Shown piece by piece: positions 7,832 to 16,069 of a stretch of 64,000 nucleotides of DNA (its first letter is position 1; the number at the start of each line of letters is the position of its first letter). The position numbers and the translations under genes were made by a program. The notes beneath the pieces were generated by a model, which was not told the DNA's origin, searched no databases, and saw nothing but the letters and a program-made list of their open reading frames with translations. This DNA is from DMER64 sp964554535 (GTDB lineage: Bacteria > Bacteroidota > Bacteroidia > Bacteroidales > UBA932): the NCBI GenBank assembly GCA_964554535.1, contig CAZKPB010000002.1, forward strand, positions 124,001 through 188,000, written 5' to 3'.

Positions 7832-9274
7832 TTATATGTTTTTAAGAATAGCCAGTAAAAAATCCCAAAACTTGACGGCGGTGGAGATTTCCAGTTTTTC
7901 TCCCGGAGCGTGCACGCCACGCAGGGTAGGACCAAAAGAGACCATATCCAGTGTGGGGAATGATTCCAAAAAGAGGCCGCATTCCAGCCCGGCGTGGATG
8001 GCTTTTACTTTTAAGTCTTCATTGAACAACTGTTTGTAGGCGGCCACGCAAACCTTTAAGATGGGCGAGTTGTTGTTGGGAGCCCATCCCGGGTATTCGC
8101 TTTCGTGAGCCACTTGTGCTCCGGCCAGCGCAAACAGACTTTCAATGCGGTTTCCGGCATTGAAACGGGCCGAGTTGACATCACTGCGCTGGCTGGTGCC
8201 AATGCGGATTTCCCCGTCCTTGTCCATTTTGACGGATGCCAGATTGGTGGATGTCTCAACCAGCCCCGGAATTTCTTTACTCATTGCCAGTACGCCGTGA
8301 GGGCAGGCATACAACGCGCTTACCAGGCGTTGTGCCGTATCCGGGTCAATAATGTATGCGGGTGCCTCCACTTTGGTTACCAGATGCGTCAGTTTGGGAT
8401 CCGTATGACGGTGTTCCTCCTCCCATTCGCGGGCCATTTTATCAAACAGGGCTGTCAGCGCGTCCACCTGCAAAGGGTTGATCACACAAATGGCCGAGGC
8501 CTCGCGGGCTATGGCGTTATGTTTGTTGCCACCGGCAAACCGGGCAATGTCAAAGGAACAACTTTGGCGGGCGTTCCACAGAAAGCGGGCCAACGTCTGT
8601 ACCGCATTGCAGCGGTCCTTGTTGATGTCATCCCCGCTATGCCCCCCAACGCCACCGGTGACAGTGAATTTAAGTGCCACACCTTCCTTGGAGGCGGATT
8701 TCGGGGTATACGTAAAGCGGGCGGTGGTGTCTATCCCTCCGGCGCAGCCAATAAAAATTTCTCCGTCGTCTTCCGAGTCAAGGTTAAGCAGTATGTTGCC
8801 GCTGATGAATCCGGGACGTAGCGCCCTGGCACCGTCCAGCCCCGTCTCTTCAGAAACGGTAAACAGGCACTCAACGGGTCCGTGGATAATGGTATCGTCT
8901 GCAAGTACCGCCAGCTGGGCGGCCATTCCAATGCCGTCATCGGCTCCCAGAGTGGTGCCTCTGGCTTTGAGCCAGCCGTCTTCCACATAATATTGTATGG
9001 CATCTTTGCTGAAGTCAAAGACGGTGTCTTCATTCTTTTCACATACCATATCCATATGGCTCTGCAGTACCACCACAGGTTTATGCTCCATGCCTTTTGA
9101 AGCCGGTTTGCATATCACCACATTGCCGGCACTGTCGGTGCGGCAGGTCAGGTTATGATCGGCTGCAAATTGTTGCAGGAAAAGTATGATGCCTTGTTCG
9201 TTTCCGCTTTCACGCGGGACCTGGCAAATTTGATGGAAGTAATGGAAAAGACCGGCGGGTTGCAGTTGAGTCAT
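7832..9274 (-). CDS. pepD: Cytosolic non-specific dipeptidase (aminoacyl-histidine dipeptidase, M20C)
   Basis: Zinc dipeptidase of the M20 fold that cleaves dipeptides such as Xaa-His in the cytoplasm. The 480 residues begin FHYFHQICQVPRESGNE, followed by LQSHMDMVCE (His ligand and catalytic Asp), GTTLGADDGIG (bridging Asp), VSEETGLDGA (catalytic Glu and ligand) and a C-terminal AIHAGLECG. The family's usual length and all metal ligands are present. It lies between dnaA (11 bp) and rpe (2 bp). Confidence 0.95.
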   Translation of the reverse strand: MTQLQPAGLFHYFHQICQVPRESGNEQGIILFLQQFAADHNLTCRTDSAGNVVICKPASKGMEHKPVVVLQSHMDMVCEKNEDTVFDFSKDAIQYYVEDGWLKARGTTLGADDGIGMAAQLAVLADDTIIHGPVECLFTVSEETGLDGARALRPGFISGNILLNLDSEDDGEIFIGCAGGIDTTARFTYTPKSASKEGVALKFTVTGGVGGHSGDDINKDRCNAVQTLARFLWNARQSCSFDIARFAGGNKHNAIAREASAICVINPLQVDALTALFDKMAREWEEEHRHTDPKLTHLVTKVEAPAYIIDPDTAQRLVSALYACPHGVLAMSKEIPGLVETSTNLASVKMDKDGEIRIGTSQRSDVNSARFNAGNRIESLFALAGAQVAHESEYPGWAPNNNSPILKVCVAAYKQLFNEDLKVKAIHAGLECGLFLESFPTLDMVSFGPTLRGVHAPGEKLEISTAVKFWDFLLAILKNI

Positions 9275-9285
9275 TATAATAGATA

Positions 9286-10704
9286 TTAACCGTTTTTGAG
9301 TCGTTTCTCAATGTCCGTTACATATTGGCGGAACATGCGGTCAGTATCCATTAAATTACATACGGTGTTGTACGAGTGAAGTACCGTGGCGTGGTCTTTA
9401 CCTCCTATGAGCGCTCCAATGGAAGACAACGAATTTTTGGTTAGATTGCGGCTAAGGTACATTGCAATTTGGCGGGCCTGGCAAATTTCTCTTTTTCGTG
9501 TCTTGGACAGCAGGCTTTCCGGAGAAAGACCAAAATAAGCGCATACCGTTTTTTGGATATCGGTGACAGAGATATCCTGTTGGGTAGTGCTGACTAATCT
9601 TTCGGTAATGGATTGGGCCAGTTCTAATGTAACGGGTTGTTTATTAAATGTGGCTTGAGCCAACAGCGAGCAAAAAGTGCCTTCAATTTCCCTGATATTT
9701 GAGGTGACCTGGTCTGCTACAAAATCAAGCACACCTTCCGGTACTTCCACGCCCTCGTTATAGCATTTCTTCTTTAAAATGGCCAGCCTGGTGGCATAGT
9801 CCGGGAGTACGAGTTCTGCAGAAAGGCCCCACTTGAAACGGGAAAGAAGACGTTCGTCCAAATCCTTGAGGTCCACCGGAGCGCGATCACTGGTAAGAAT
9901 CAATTGCTTACCGCTCTGGTGCAGGTGGTTGAAAATATTAAAGTAGGCATTTTGCGTTCCGGGTTTGTTGGCAAAATCCTGTACGTCGTCCACAATGAGC
10001 ACATCAATCATCTGATAGAAATGCATGAAGTCTGTCAGCTTGTTCTTGTTGAGGCTGGCAGCATCCATATATTGAATCTGGAACAGGTTAGCCGGAACGT
10101 ACAACACAATTTTATCCGGCATCTTTTCCTTGATTTCCAAACCTATAGCCTGAACCAGATGGGTCTTCCCAAGTCCTGACCCACCGTAAATGAACAGCGG
10201 GTTAAATGCGCCTCCCGGTTTTTGGGCAATGCTCAAACCGGCGGTGCGGGCCAAACGATTGCAGGGGCCTTCCACATAATTATCAAAACTGTAGGCCGAG
10301 TTGAGTTGCGGGTCAATCCGCAATTGACGGACACCGGGAATGATGTACGGATTGAGCGGCCCGTCCTGCTGGTGACGGGGAAACGGTACCGGCTTGTTCT
10401 GCGGCGTGTTCTGGTTCTGATGAGGAACGGTGAATCCTTTGCTGCCCGAGTCCACCTTCACTTGGTATTCCAGATTGGCCTTATTACCCAATTCTTTGCG
10501 AAGGGCCGCACTGAGTACGTTGATGAAGTGATCTTCAATATATTCCACAAAAAAAGACGTTGGGACTTCCAGAGTCAGTACATTCTGCTGTAACTTTACC
10601 GGAACCACGGGCTCAAACCAAGTATGAAAACTTTGGGCAGGAACTAAATCTTTGATAAAATTTAGACAGTTATTCCAGACTATTTGACAGCGATCGGTAG
10701 ACAT
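9286..10704 (-). CDS. dnaA: Chromosomal replication initiator protein DnaA
   Basis: Binds DnaA boxes and melts the replication origin. The 472-residue protein has the N-terminal DnaB-interacting domain (WNNCLNFIKD, SFHTWFEPV), a variable Gln/Pro-rich linker near residues 95-115, the AAA+ core with Walker A GGSGLGKT at about 173-180 and VLIVDDVQDF, and the C-terminal DNA-binding signature GGKDHATVLHSYNTV. It is followed at 11 bp by pepD. dnaN is not adjacent, which is usual for this phylum. No convincing DnaA-box cluster is visible in the 209-bp upstream gap. Confidence 0.97.
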   Translation of the reverse strand: MSTDRCQIVWNNCLNFIKDLVPAQSFHTWFEPVVPVKLQQNVLTLEVPTSFFVEYIEDHFINVLSAALRKELGNKANLEYQVKVDSGSKGFTVPHQNQNTPQNKPVPFPRHQQDGPLNPYIIPGVRQLRIDPQLNSAYSFDNYVEGPCNRLARTAGLSIAQKPGGAFNPLFIYGGSGLGKTHLVQAIGLEIKEKMPDKIVLYVPANLFQIQYMDAASLNKNKLTDFMHFYQMIDVLIVDDVQDFANKPGTQNAYFNIFNHLHQSGKQLILTSDRAPVDLKDLDERLLSRFKWGLSAELVLPDYATRLAILKKKCYNEGVEVPEGVLDFVADQVTSNIREIEGTFCSLLAQATFNKQPVTLELAQSITERLVSTTQQDISVTDIQKTVCAYFGLSPESLLSKTRKREICQARQIAMYLSRNLTKNSLSSIGALIGGKDHATVLHSYNTVCNLMDTDRMFRQYVTDIEKRLKNG

Positions 10705-10913
10705 TCTATGGTAAATAGGTTTGTTGTTACAAAATTGGTTGAAAAAAACGGTAAAAAAAAAGAAAAATCGCTTGCAAATATCAAAAGTTTTTTAAGGTGT
10801 TAAGAATCAACACAAAAATTTTTTCACTTTTCTAATTAACTATAAATCAACCTGTTACGGACGCAAAAATCTGAAAGGAATGATAGGCAAGCGAATTGGA
10901 CAATTTTGTATTT

Positions 10914-11834
10914 CTAAAACACACTAATTTTGAAGAATTTTTTTGGGTTATTGGAAATTTGCTCTACCAGCGTGTCAATTTTTGTTAATAACTCGTTTAA
11001 ATTATCGTGCAATGTGGGTTGATTCATCAGACGTCCCAACGACCCTTCGGGATTGCGCAAGTCCTCGGCAAGCATCCTCAGCTGGCTGACGGTACTGTCC
11101 AGGTCGGCATCTTTGAGCTGGGCCGAGACGGCAGCCAGATTGGCCAAAGTGGTGTCCAGATGGGCCAGCGAACCGTCCAGTTTTCCGGAAAGGTTATGGA
11201 CATTGTTGATGATGCCGTCTACCTGCGGTGCATTTTGCTGCAACGTCCGGCTAAACGTATTGATATTGGTCAGCGAGGCGTTGAGCGATTCCAGTGCCTG
11301 TTCCACATTCAGGCTGTTTTCCGTGCTCAAAATGCTGTTAAGTCGGGATACGGAACCGTCCAGTGAACCCAGCAGGGCGTTGACGCGTTCCAGAATGGTG
11401 GTCAGCTCTCCGGTCAGGATGCCCATCAGATCTTTTTCTATGGAAGCTTCCAGGGTGTCTTTGGACTTGTAATACGTGCCGTTGTTACCCAACTCTATTT
11501 TGACGGCTTTTCCTCCCAAAATATCCGCACTGTAAATCTGGGCCACGGAACCCACAGGTATCCGGAAGTCTTTTTTAAGTCGCATCCTTACAATCATCCG
11601 GTGATTTTTCTGATCAAATGTAATGCGGTCAATGGTGCCCGCTTTGAGTCCCAGCACTGAAACGGGACTGGTGGGAGTCAGCCCTTCCACTGTAGCATAT
11701 TGGGCGTAAAACGTATTGGTTCCCTGAAAAAAGTCGTTTCCTTTTAAAAACTGGATAATGAAATAGAGGGCAACAATTACTGCCAGGGAAAACACCCCTA
11801 TTTTAAATTCTCTTGAAATCTTTTTTGTAGCCAT
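10914..11834 (-). CDS. MCE-family (MlaD-like) substrate-binding lipid transport protein
   Basis: The 306-residue protein has one N-terminal membrane anchor (IGVFSLAVIVALYFIIQFL), an MCE domain (TVEGLTPTSPVSVLGLKAG, then VAQIYSADILGGKAVKIELG), and a long helical C-terminal part rich in leucine and asparagine. MlaD-like proteins bring lipids to an ABC permease/ATPase pair across the periplasm. No permease or ATPase gene is adjacent, so the partners are elsewhere. It starts 9 bp after the amidase stop codon, so both are transcribed together; this pairing of envelope genes recurs in Bacteroidota. Confidence 0.9.
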   Translation of the reverse strand: MATKKISREFKIGVFSLAVIVALYFIIQFLKGNDFFQGTNTFYAQYATVEGLTPTSPVSVLGLKAGTIDRITFDQKNHRMIVRMRLKKDFRIPVGSVAQIYSADILGGKAVKIELGNNGTYYKSKDTLEASIEKDLMGILTGELTTILERVNALLGSLDGSVSRLNSILSTENSLNVEQALESLNASLTNINTFSRTLQQNAPQVDGIINNVHNLSGKLDGSLAHLDTTLANLAAVSAQLKDADLDSTVSQLRMLAEDLRNPEGSLGRLMNQPTLHDNLNELLTKIDTLVEQISNNPKKFFKISVF

Positions 11835-11843
11835 AGCGGTTAG

Positions 11844-12968
11844 TTATTTAAGCGGCACTAATTGTCCGTTTTCAACGGCAATGACAAAAGCCTGTGGGAA
11901 ATCGCCCGCACGAAGTTGTTTGCAGTATTGCTGCGCCTTTTCTACGGTCGTAAAACTCCCCAAAGTATATTTGTACCGGTATTCCTGATTGTCTGCCATA
12001 ATATATTTTGCCTCAGTATGACCTTTGAATGCCGTGTCTGTAGTTTCCAAAGGCTTTTTGAGGGACATAATCTGTACCCGGAATTCTTTTCCGGAGGTAG
12101 CCGTATCAACTGTCTTTTCCACCGGTGGAACGGTGGGTGAGGCTACAAGATTGGATGTGTGTTGTCGGTAATCATTCCGGTATTGCTCAAAACCAAGAAA
12201 GAGACTGTGAGCCAGTTTCTTGCGTCCGGAATCGGTAGCCATTGCCTTGCGGTCCGCCGAACTATTGATAAAGCCCAACTCTACCAGTACGGCCGGCATG
12301 GAGCAATAGGCCAGTACCATCAGTCCCCCCTCCTTCAATCCCCGGTCCTTGGTGACTCCCGGGAGCGGTCCCTCACGCAGGGCCTGCTGCAGGCACATCC
12401 CCAAAATCTTTGATTGGCGCATGATGGCATCAATCTGAAAATTGAACATAATCATGGATTGCGGGTTTTCGGGGTCAAATTTTTCGTATTTTGTACGGTA
12501 GTCCTTTTCAAACTTGATTACTTCATTTTCCTTGAGTACCACATCGTAACTGTCGTCTTTGCGTAAACTGCGATCTCGGCCGAACACCCAGGATTCGGGC
12601 CCTACGGCGCCCGAGACGGCTTTTTTAGCGGAATTGACGTGAATGGATATGAACAAATCGGCGTGCTGTTCCGTGGCCAGCGTGCCCCGGTAATCCAGTC
12701 CCACGTTTTTGTCTGAAGAACGGGTGTATATTATTTCAACAGCAGGGTATGCGGCTTTGATTTCCTGTCCCAAGTATTTGGCTACGGCCAGATTGATGTC
12801 CTTTTCACGCAGTTTGCGGTCCGGACTCAGGGCACCCGGATCATTGCCACCGTGGCCGGGGTCAATAACCACTTTCTTGATATCGGGCTGCGAAATGGTT
12901 TGGGCGTATATGGCATACGAATTGCAAATACAGAAAATCGCAACCAACGCATGAATCAGTTTTTTCAT
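11844..12968 (-). CDS. N-acetylmuramoyl-L-alanine amidase with SPOR-like C-terminus
   Basis: Zinc amidase that cuts the bond between muramic acid and the peptide stem of peptidoglycan. After a signal peptide (MKKLIHALVAIF...YAQ) comes the Amidase_3 domain with VVIDPGHGGNDPGA (zinc His), the REKDINLAVA block with a second ligand Glu, FISIHVNSA (His) and VLVELGFINS (catalytic Glu). The last 80 residues (EFRVQIMSL, YKYTLGSFTTVEKAQQYC) look like a SPOR domain, which binds denuded glycan at the septum. I place the start at the ATG at 12968 because a promoter -7 box lies at 12998-13005, inside any longer reading. Confidence 0.93.
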   Translation of the reverse strand: MKKLIHALVAIFCICNSYAIYAQTISQPDIKKVVIDPGHGGNDPGALSPDRKLREKDINLAVAKYLGQEIKAAYPAVEIIYTRSSDKNVGLDYRGTLATEQHADLFISIHVNSAKKAVSGAVGPESWVFGRDRSLRKDDSYDVVLKENEVIKFEKDYRTKYEKFDPENPQSMIMFNFQIDAIMRQSKILGMCLQQALREGPLPGVTKDRGLKEGGLMVLAYCSMPAVLVELGFINSSADRKAMATDSGRKKLAHSLFLGFEQYRNDYRQHTSNLVASPTVPPVEKTVDTATSGKEFRVQIMSLKKPLETTDTAFKGHTEAKYIMADNQEYRYKYTLGSFTTVEKAQQYCKQLRAGDFPQAFVIAVENGQLVPLK

Positions 12969-12997
12969 ATATATTTGCAGTTTGTGTCTCCAACTGA

Positions 12998-13005
12998 CAA
13001 AGATA
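12998..13005 (-). promoter_or_regulatory. -7 element of the amidase-MCE operon
   Basis: The minus strand reads TATCTTTG, a perfect TAnnTTTG, 29 bp before the amidase ATG at 12968. It supports the shorter start. Confidence 0.65.
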
Positions 13006-13009
13006 GTAA

Positions 13010-13035
13010 TTAAGTTTCGCATTTGCGAAACTTAA
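13010..13035. repeat. 26-bp palindrome in the amidase-lptD intergenic region
   Basis: Arms TTAAGTTTCGCA (13010-13021) and TGCGAAACTTAA (13024-13035) are perfect 12-bp inverted repeats around a TT centre. It sits just upstream of the amidase -7 box and contains the left copy of the 11-bp direct repeat TTGCGAAACTT. It could be an operator, a cruciform, or the scar or end of an inserted element. Confidence 0.8.
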
Positions 13036-13208
13036 CCTATAGGGAGCGTTAGCAACACGGCGGCTGTGCAGCCGCCCAAGCGAAGGAACTGAGCGCCTGA
13101 GCGAAGCGAAGAAAACTAGAGACCAAACGCAAGGTCTTGCGACCTTGCAAGCGGTGATAAATGTGGTATTAACAGCAACTTATGCTGGTTGCTTTACTTG
13201 CGAAACTT
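13023..13208. repeat. Hairpin-rich segment flanked by 11-bp direct repeats (possible small mobile repeat)
   Basis: TTGCGAAACTT occurs at 13023-13033 and again at 13198-13208. The 164 bp between them hold three inverted repeats: GGCGGCTG/CAGCCGCC (13059-13066/13069-13076), GCAAGGTC/GACCTTGC (13129-13136/13141-13148) and AGCAAC/GTTGCT (13174-13179/13188-13193). The segment does not look like the surrounding AT-rich intergenic DNA, and no protein is encoded. The direct repeats could be a target-site duplication around a non-autonomous element or intergenic repeat. The right copy lies inside the lptD reading frame. Confidence 0.5.
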
Positions 13209-15963
13209 GAACAATAAAACTATTTTGTTTGCACTCTGTTGTGTTTTGTTTCTATTCTTGGGAAACGGACAACTTTGTGCTCAGGAGAAAAGGGCGGTGG
13301 AGAACGCCATTACCCCGGTCAGCGGCAAGTTTGCCAATCTGTTGAGTTCCCCTGTATCAACCCCTAAATCCATTCCTGCGGCCTCGGCCGTATTTGAATC
13401 GCTCCGTCACTATTTTGGCGGCGATACCATACCGATAGCTCTTTCTGCCGGTGCCATTGACAGCCTGGCCCGTATGGACACCATCAGGGCCCATTCGCAG
13501 TTGGAAGCGCCGGCGTTTTCTCAGGCAAGAGACTCGGTGGTGGAAGATTTCAGCAACGGCAAGACAATGATTTATTATTACGGTGACGTGCAGGTCAACT
13601 ATGCCAATATGTCCATTACGGCGGATTATATGGAATATGATGCCGATACGCGCACCGTTTTTGCCACGGGGATTCCGGACTCGACGGGGGTGATGCAGGG
13701 CAAGCCCGAGATGAAAGAAGGCAACAACACTTATGTGATGGAATCTGTCTATTACAACTTCACCTCGCGCAAGGCACGCATCCACAATATGGTCACTCAG
13801 GATGAACAGGGATTTCTTCACGGAGAGAATCTGAAGAAGATGCCCGACAATTCCATCAATATCAAGGGAGGAAAGTATACCACCTGTGATGCCGAGCATC
13901 CGCATTTTTATCTGAAGATGACCAATGCCAAAGTGACGGCGGCCGAGGGGGGGGGCATAGGGCAGACCATCTTCGGACCTTCCTATGTGGTGGTGGAAGA
14001 CGTGCCTACGCCCATAGCCATTCCATTTGGTTTTGTTCCGCAACGTCCGGAAAGGGCGGGCGGGTTGCTGATTCCCACCTATGGTGAGGAAACGGCCCGC
14101 GGGTTTTATCTGCGTGACCTGGGCTATTATTTTGTTTTTGGAGATTATCTGGACTTTTCCATTACCGGAGATATTTATTCGCTTGGGTCGTGGGCGCTTT
14201 CCGGCACGGCACGTTACAGGAACCGCTACAAGTACAGCGGAAGTTTCAATATGGACATCTCCAAAAATATTACCGGAGAACGGGGCTCGGCCGACTATAG
14301 CGAATCCGGGGACTTTTCTCTAAAATGGAGCCACTCTCAGGATGCCAAAAAGCGGCCCGGTACCACGTTCAGCGCATCGGTAAACTTCTCCAGCCCCAGC
14401 AACAACCGATATAACAGCACCACCATAAACGAGGCGTTGCAGGCCCAGACTTCCTCCAGTATTTCGTATGCCAGGACCTTTGCCGGCACTCCGTTCAATT
14501 TTTCCGTCAATCTGTTGCACAGTCAGAACAACCGTGACTCATCCTATGCCCTGACCCTTCCCAACTTTACTTTTACTATGAGCCGTATCAACCCGTTTGA
14601 GCGGAAGGAAAGGGTGGGAAAGAAAAAAGCATACGAGAACATTACCCTCAGTTACAATGCCGCCTTCCAGAATAAATTGAACTTTAAGGCATCCCAGTTC
14701 AATACCCCGGAAATGTGGAATGATTTCAAGACAGGGATGCAGCACAATTTTGCCATAGGACTGCCCAGCTTTACCCTACTCAAGTATTTGAATTTTACTC
14801 CGAGTGTTTCCTATGGGATGGCAATGCATTTTCAAAGTGAGACACGGACTTTTGACCCGGTGACGCAAAAAGTGATTTCCACCTTTTCCGATCCTTTCAG
14901 CGAACTTGGAATCACTCAGAATTATTCCGGTTCGCTATCTCTCTCCACACGTGTTTACGGGAGGTTCAACTTTAAACCAACGGGTAAGTTACAGGCAATC
15001 CGGCATATGATTACGCCTTCTGTCAGCTTCTCTTTCCGTCCCGAGCTGGGCACTCCCGCCAACGGCTATACTACGTTGATTTACAAAGATAGTTCGGGAG
15101 TGGAACATCAGGTGGATTATAATAAATATTCCGCCAAATCTCTGTATGCGGCTCCTTCCAGGGGACGGTCGGCCGCCATCAGTTTTTCCATTGGAAACAA
15201 TGTGGAGGCTAAGGTGTTGAATAAAAAAGACACTACGGAAAACGGCGGGCTCAAAAAAATCAAGTTAATTGATAATTTGTCACTCAGCGGCTCCTATAAT
15301 TTTCTGGCAGACTCGCTGCGGCTGTCCAATATCGGGGTTACGCTGTCCACTTCCATTTTTGAAAAATTAGGCATCAATGCCAATGCCACGTTTGATCCTT
15401 ATGCCATTAACGAACGCGGCCAGCGGATCAACTCGTTAAATGTGATGAAAAAAGGGCAGCTGGCACGAATGACAAATGCCAGTTTTTCCACTTCGTATTC
15501 ATTTAACGGCGGAGGTAAAGATTCCAAGAACAATTCGTACCAGCTGGTATATGAAAATCCGCTTACCGGGGAATATATTCCGGGAGGCTGGGTGTATTAT
15601 ATGGACCCCGAACTGCCGTGGTCATTGAATTTGAATTATAGTTTTTCGTACAGCAAATCATACACCTACGCCAATGCAGCGCTGAACACCAACCACAATT
15701 TTACCCAAACTCTGGGTATATCGTCTCAGGTCAAATTGACAAAAGATTTCAGTATCAACCTCAATACCGGGGTGGACGTAATGAAAATGAAATTGACCAC
15801 TACCCAGTTGAGTGCCACTTACGATCTGCACTGTTTCCAGATATCTTTTTCTTGGGTGCCCAACGGCAAGTGGGAAAGCTGGAGTTTCCGCATAGCCGCC
15901 AAAGCCTCGGCTCTTGCAGACGTGCTGCAATACAAGAAGAATTCCAGTTACTGGGATAATTAG
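13189..15963 (+). CDS. lptD: LPS-assembly outer membrane protein LptD/OstA-like
   Basis: Large outer membrane barrel that inserts lipopolysaccharide into the outer leaflet. After a signal peptide (ILFALCCVLFLFLG...CAQ) comes an OstA/LptA-like beta-jellyroll (MIYYYGDVQVNYANMSITAD, VMQGKPEMKEGN, INIKGGKYTTCDAEHPHFYL), then about 650 residues of alternating beta strands with FGFVPQRPERAGG. The 924-residue length fits Bacteroidota LptD. No ATG is available: candidates are TTG at 13189, 13198 or 13207. The last gives MNNKTILFALCC, the most natural signal peptide. A direct repeat of the upstream hairpin segment overlaps this start region. Confidence 0.88.
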   Translation: MLYLRNLNNKTILFALCCVLFLFLGNGQLCAQEKRAVENAITPVSGKFANLLSSPVSTPKSIPAASAVFESLRHYFGGDTIPIALSAGAIDSLARMDTIRAHSQLEAPAFSQARDSVVEDFSNGKTMIYYYGDVQVNYANMSITADYMEYDADTRTVFATGIPDSTGVMQGKPEMKEGNNTYVMESVYYNFTSRKARIHNMVTQDEQGFLHGENLKKMPDNSINIKGGKYTTCDAEHPHFYLKMTNAKVTAAEGGGIGQTIFGPSYVVVEDVPTPIAIPFGFVPQRPERAGGLLIPTYGEETARGFYLRDLGYYFVFGDYLDFSITGDIYSLGSWALSGTARYRNRYKYSGSFNMDISKNITGERGSADYSESGDFSLKWSHSQDAKKRPGTTFSASVNFSSPSNNRYNSTTINEALQAQTSSSISYARTFAGTPFNFSVNLLHSQNNRDSSYALTLPNFTFTMSRINPFERKERVGKKKAYENITLSYNAAFQNKLNFKASQFNTPEMWNDFKTGMQHNFAIGLPSFTLLKYLNFTPSVSYGMAMHFQSETRTFDPVTQKVISTFSDPFSELGITQNYSGSLSLSTRVYGRFNFKPTGKLQAIRHMITPSVSFSFRPELGTPANGYTTLIYKDSSGVEHQVDYNKYSAKSLYAAPSRGRSAAISFSIGNNVEAKVLNKKDTTENGGLKKIKLIDNLSLSGSYNFLADSLRLSNIGVTLSTSIFEKLGINANATFDPYAINERGQRINSLNVMKKGQLARMTNASFSTSYSFNGGGKDSKNNSYQLVYENPLTGEYIPGGWVYYMDPELPWSLNLNYSFSYSKSYTYANAALNTNHNFTQTLGISSQVKLTKDFSINLNTGVDVMKMKLTTTQLSATYDLHCFQISFSWVPNGKWESWSFRIAAKASALADVLQYKKNSSYWDN

Positions 15964-15974
15964 CGGGAGCGCAT

Positions 15975-16005
15975 CTTGCTATTTGGCAAATATGTTTTAT
16001 ATTTG
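15975..16005 (+). promoter_or_regulatory. Promoter of rho
   Basis: CTTG at 15975-15978 and TATATTTG at 15998-16005 with a 19-bp spacer match the Bacteroidota -33/-7 pattern. The rho ATG is 64 bp downstream, leaving a leader of about 58 nt. Confidence 0.65.
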
Positions 16006-16069
16006 CAACGTCTTAGTGATTCACTTTTCCCACCCCCGCAATATTTTTTTACCAATTTATATACATTTT

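Noticed and set aside
10705..10913. Possible replication origin next to dnaA
   Set aside because: No TTATCCACA-like boxes in clusters; AT-richness alone is not enough.
15914..16069. Upstream extension of rho
   Set aside because: It would overlap lptD and run through the TAnnTTTG promoter; the conserved Rho N-terminus starts at 16070.
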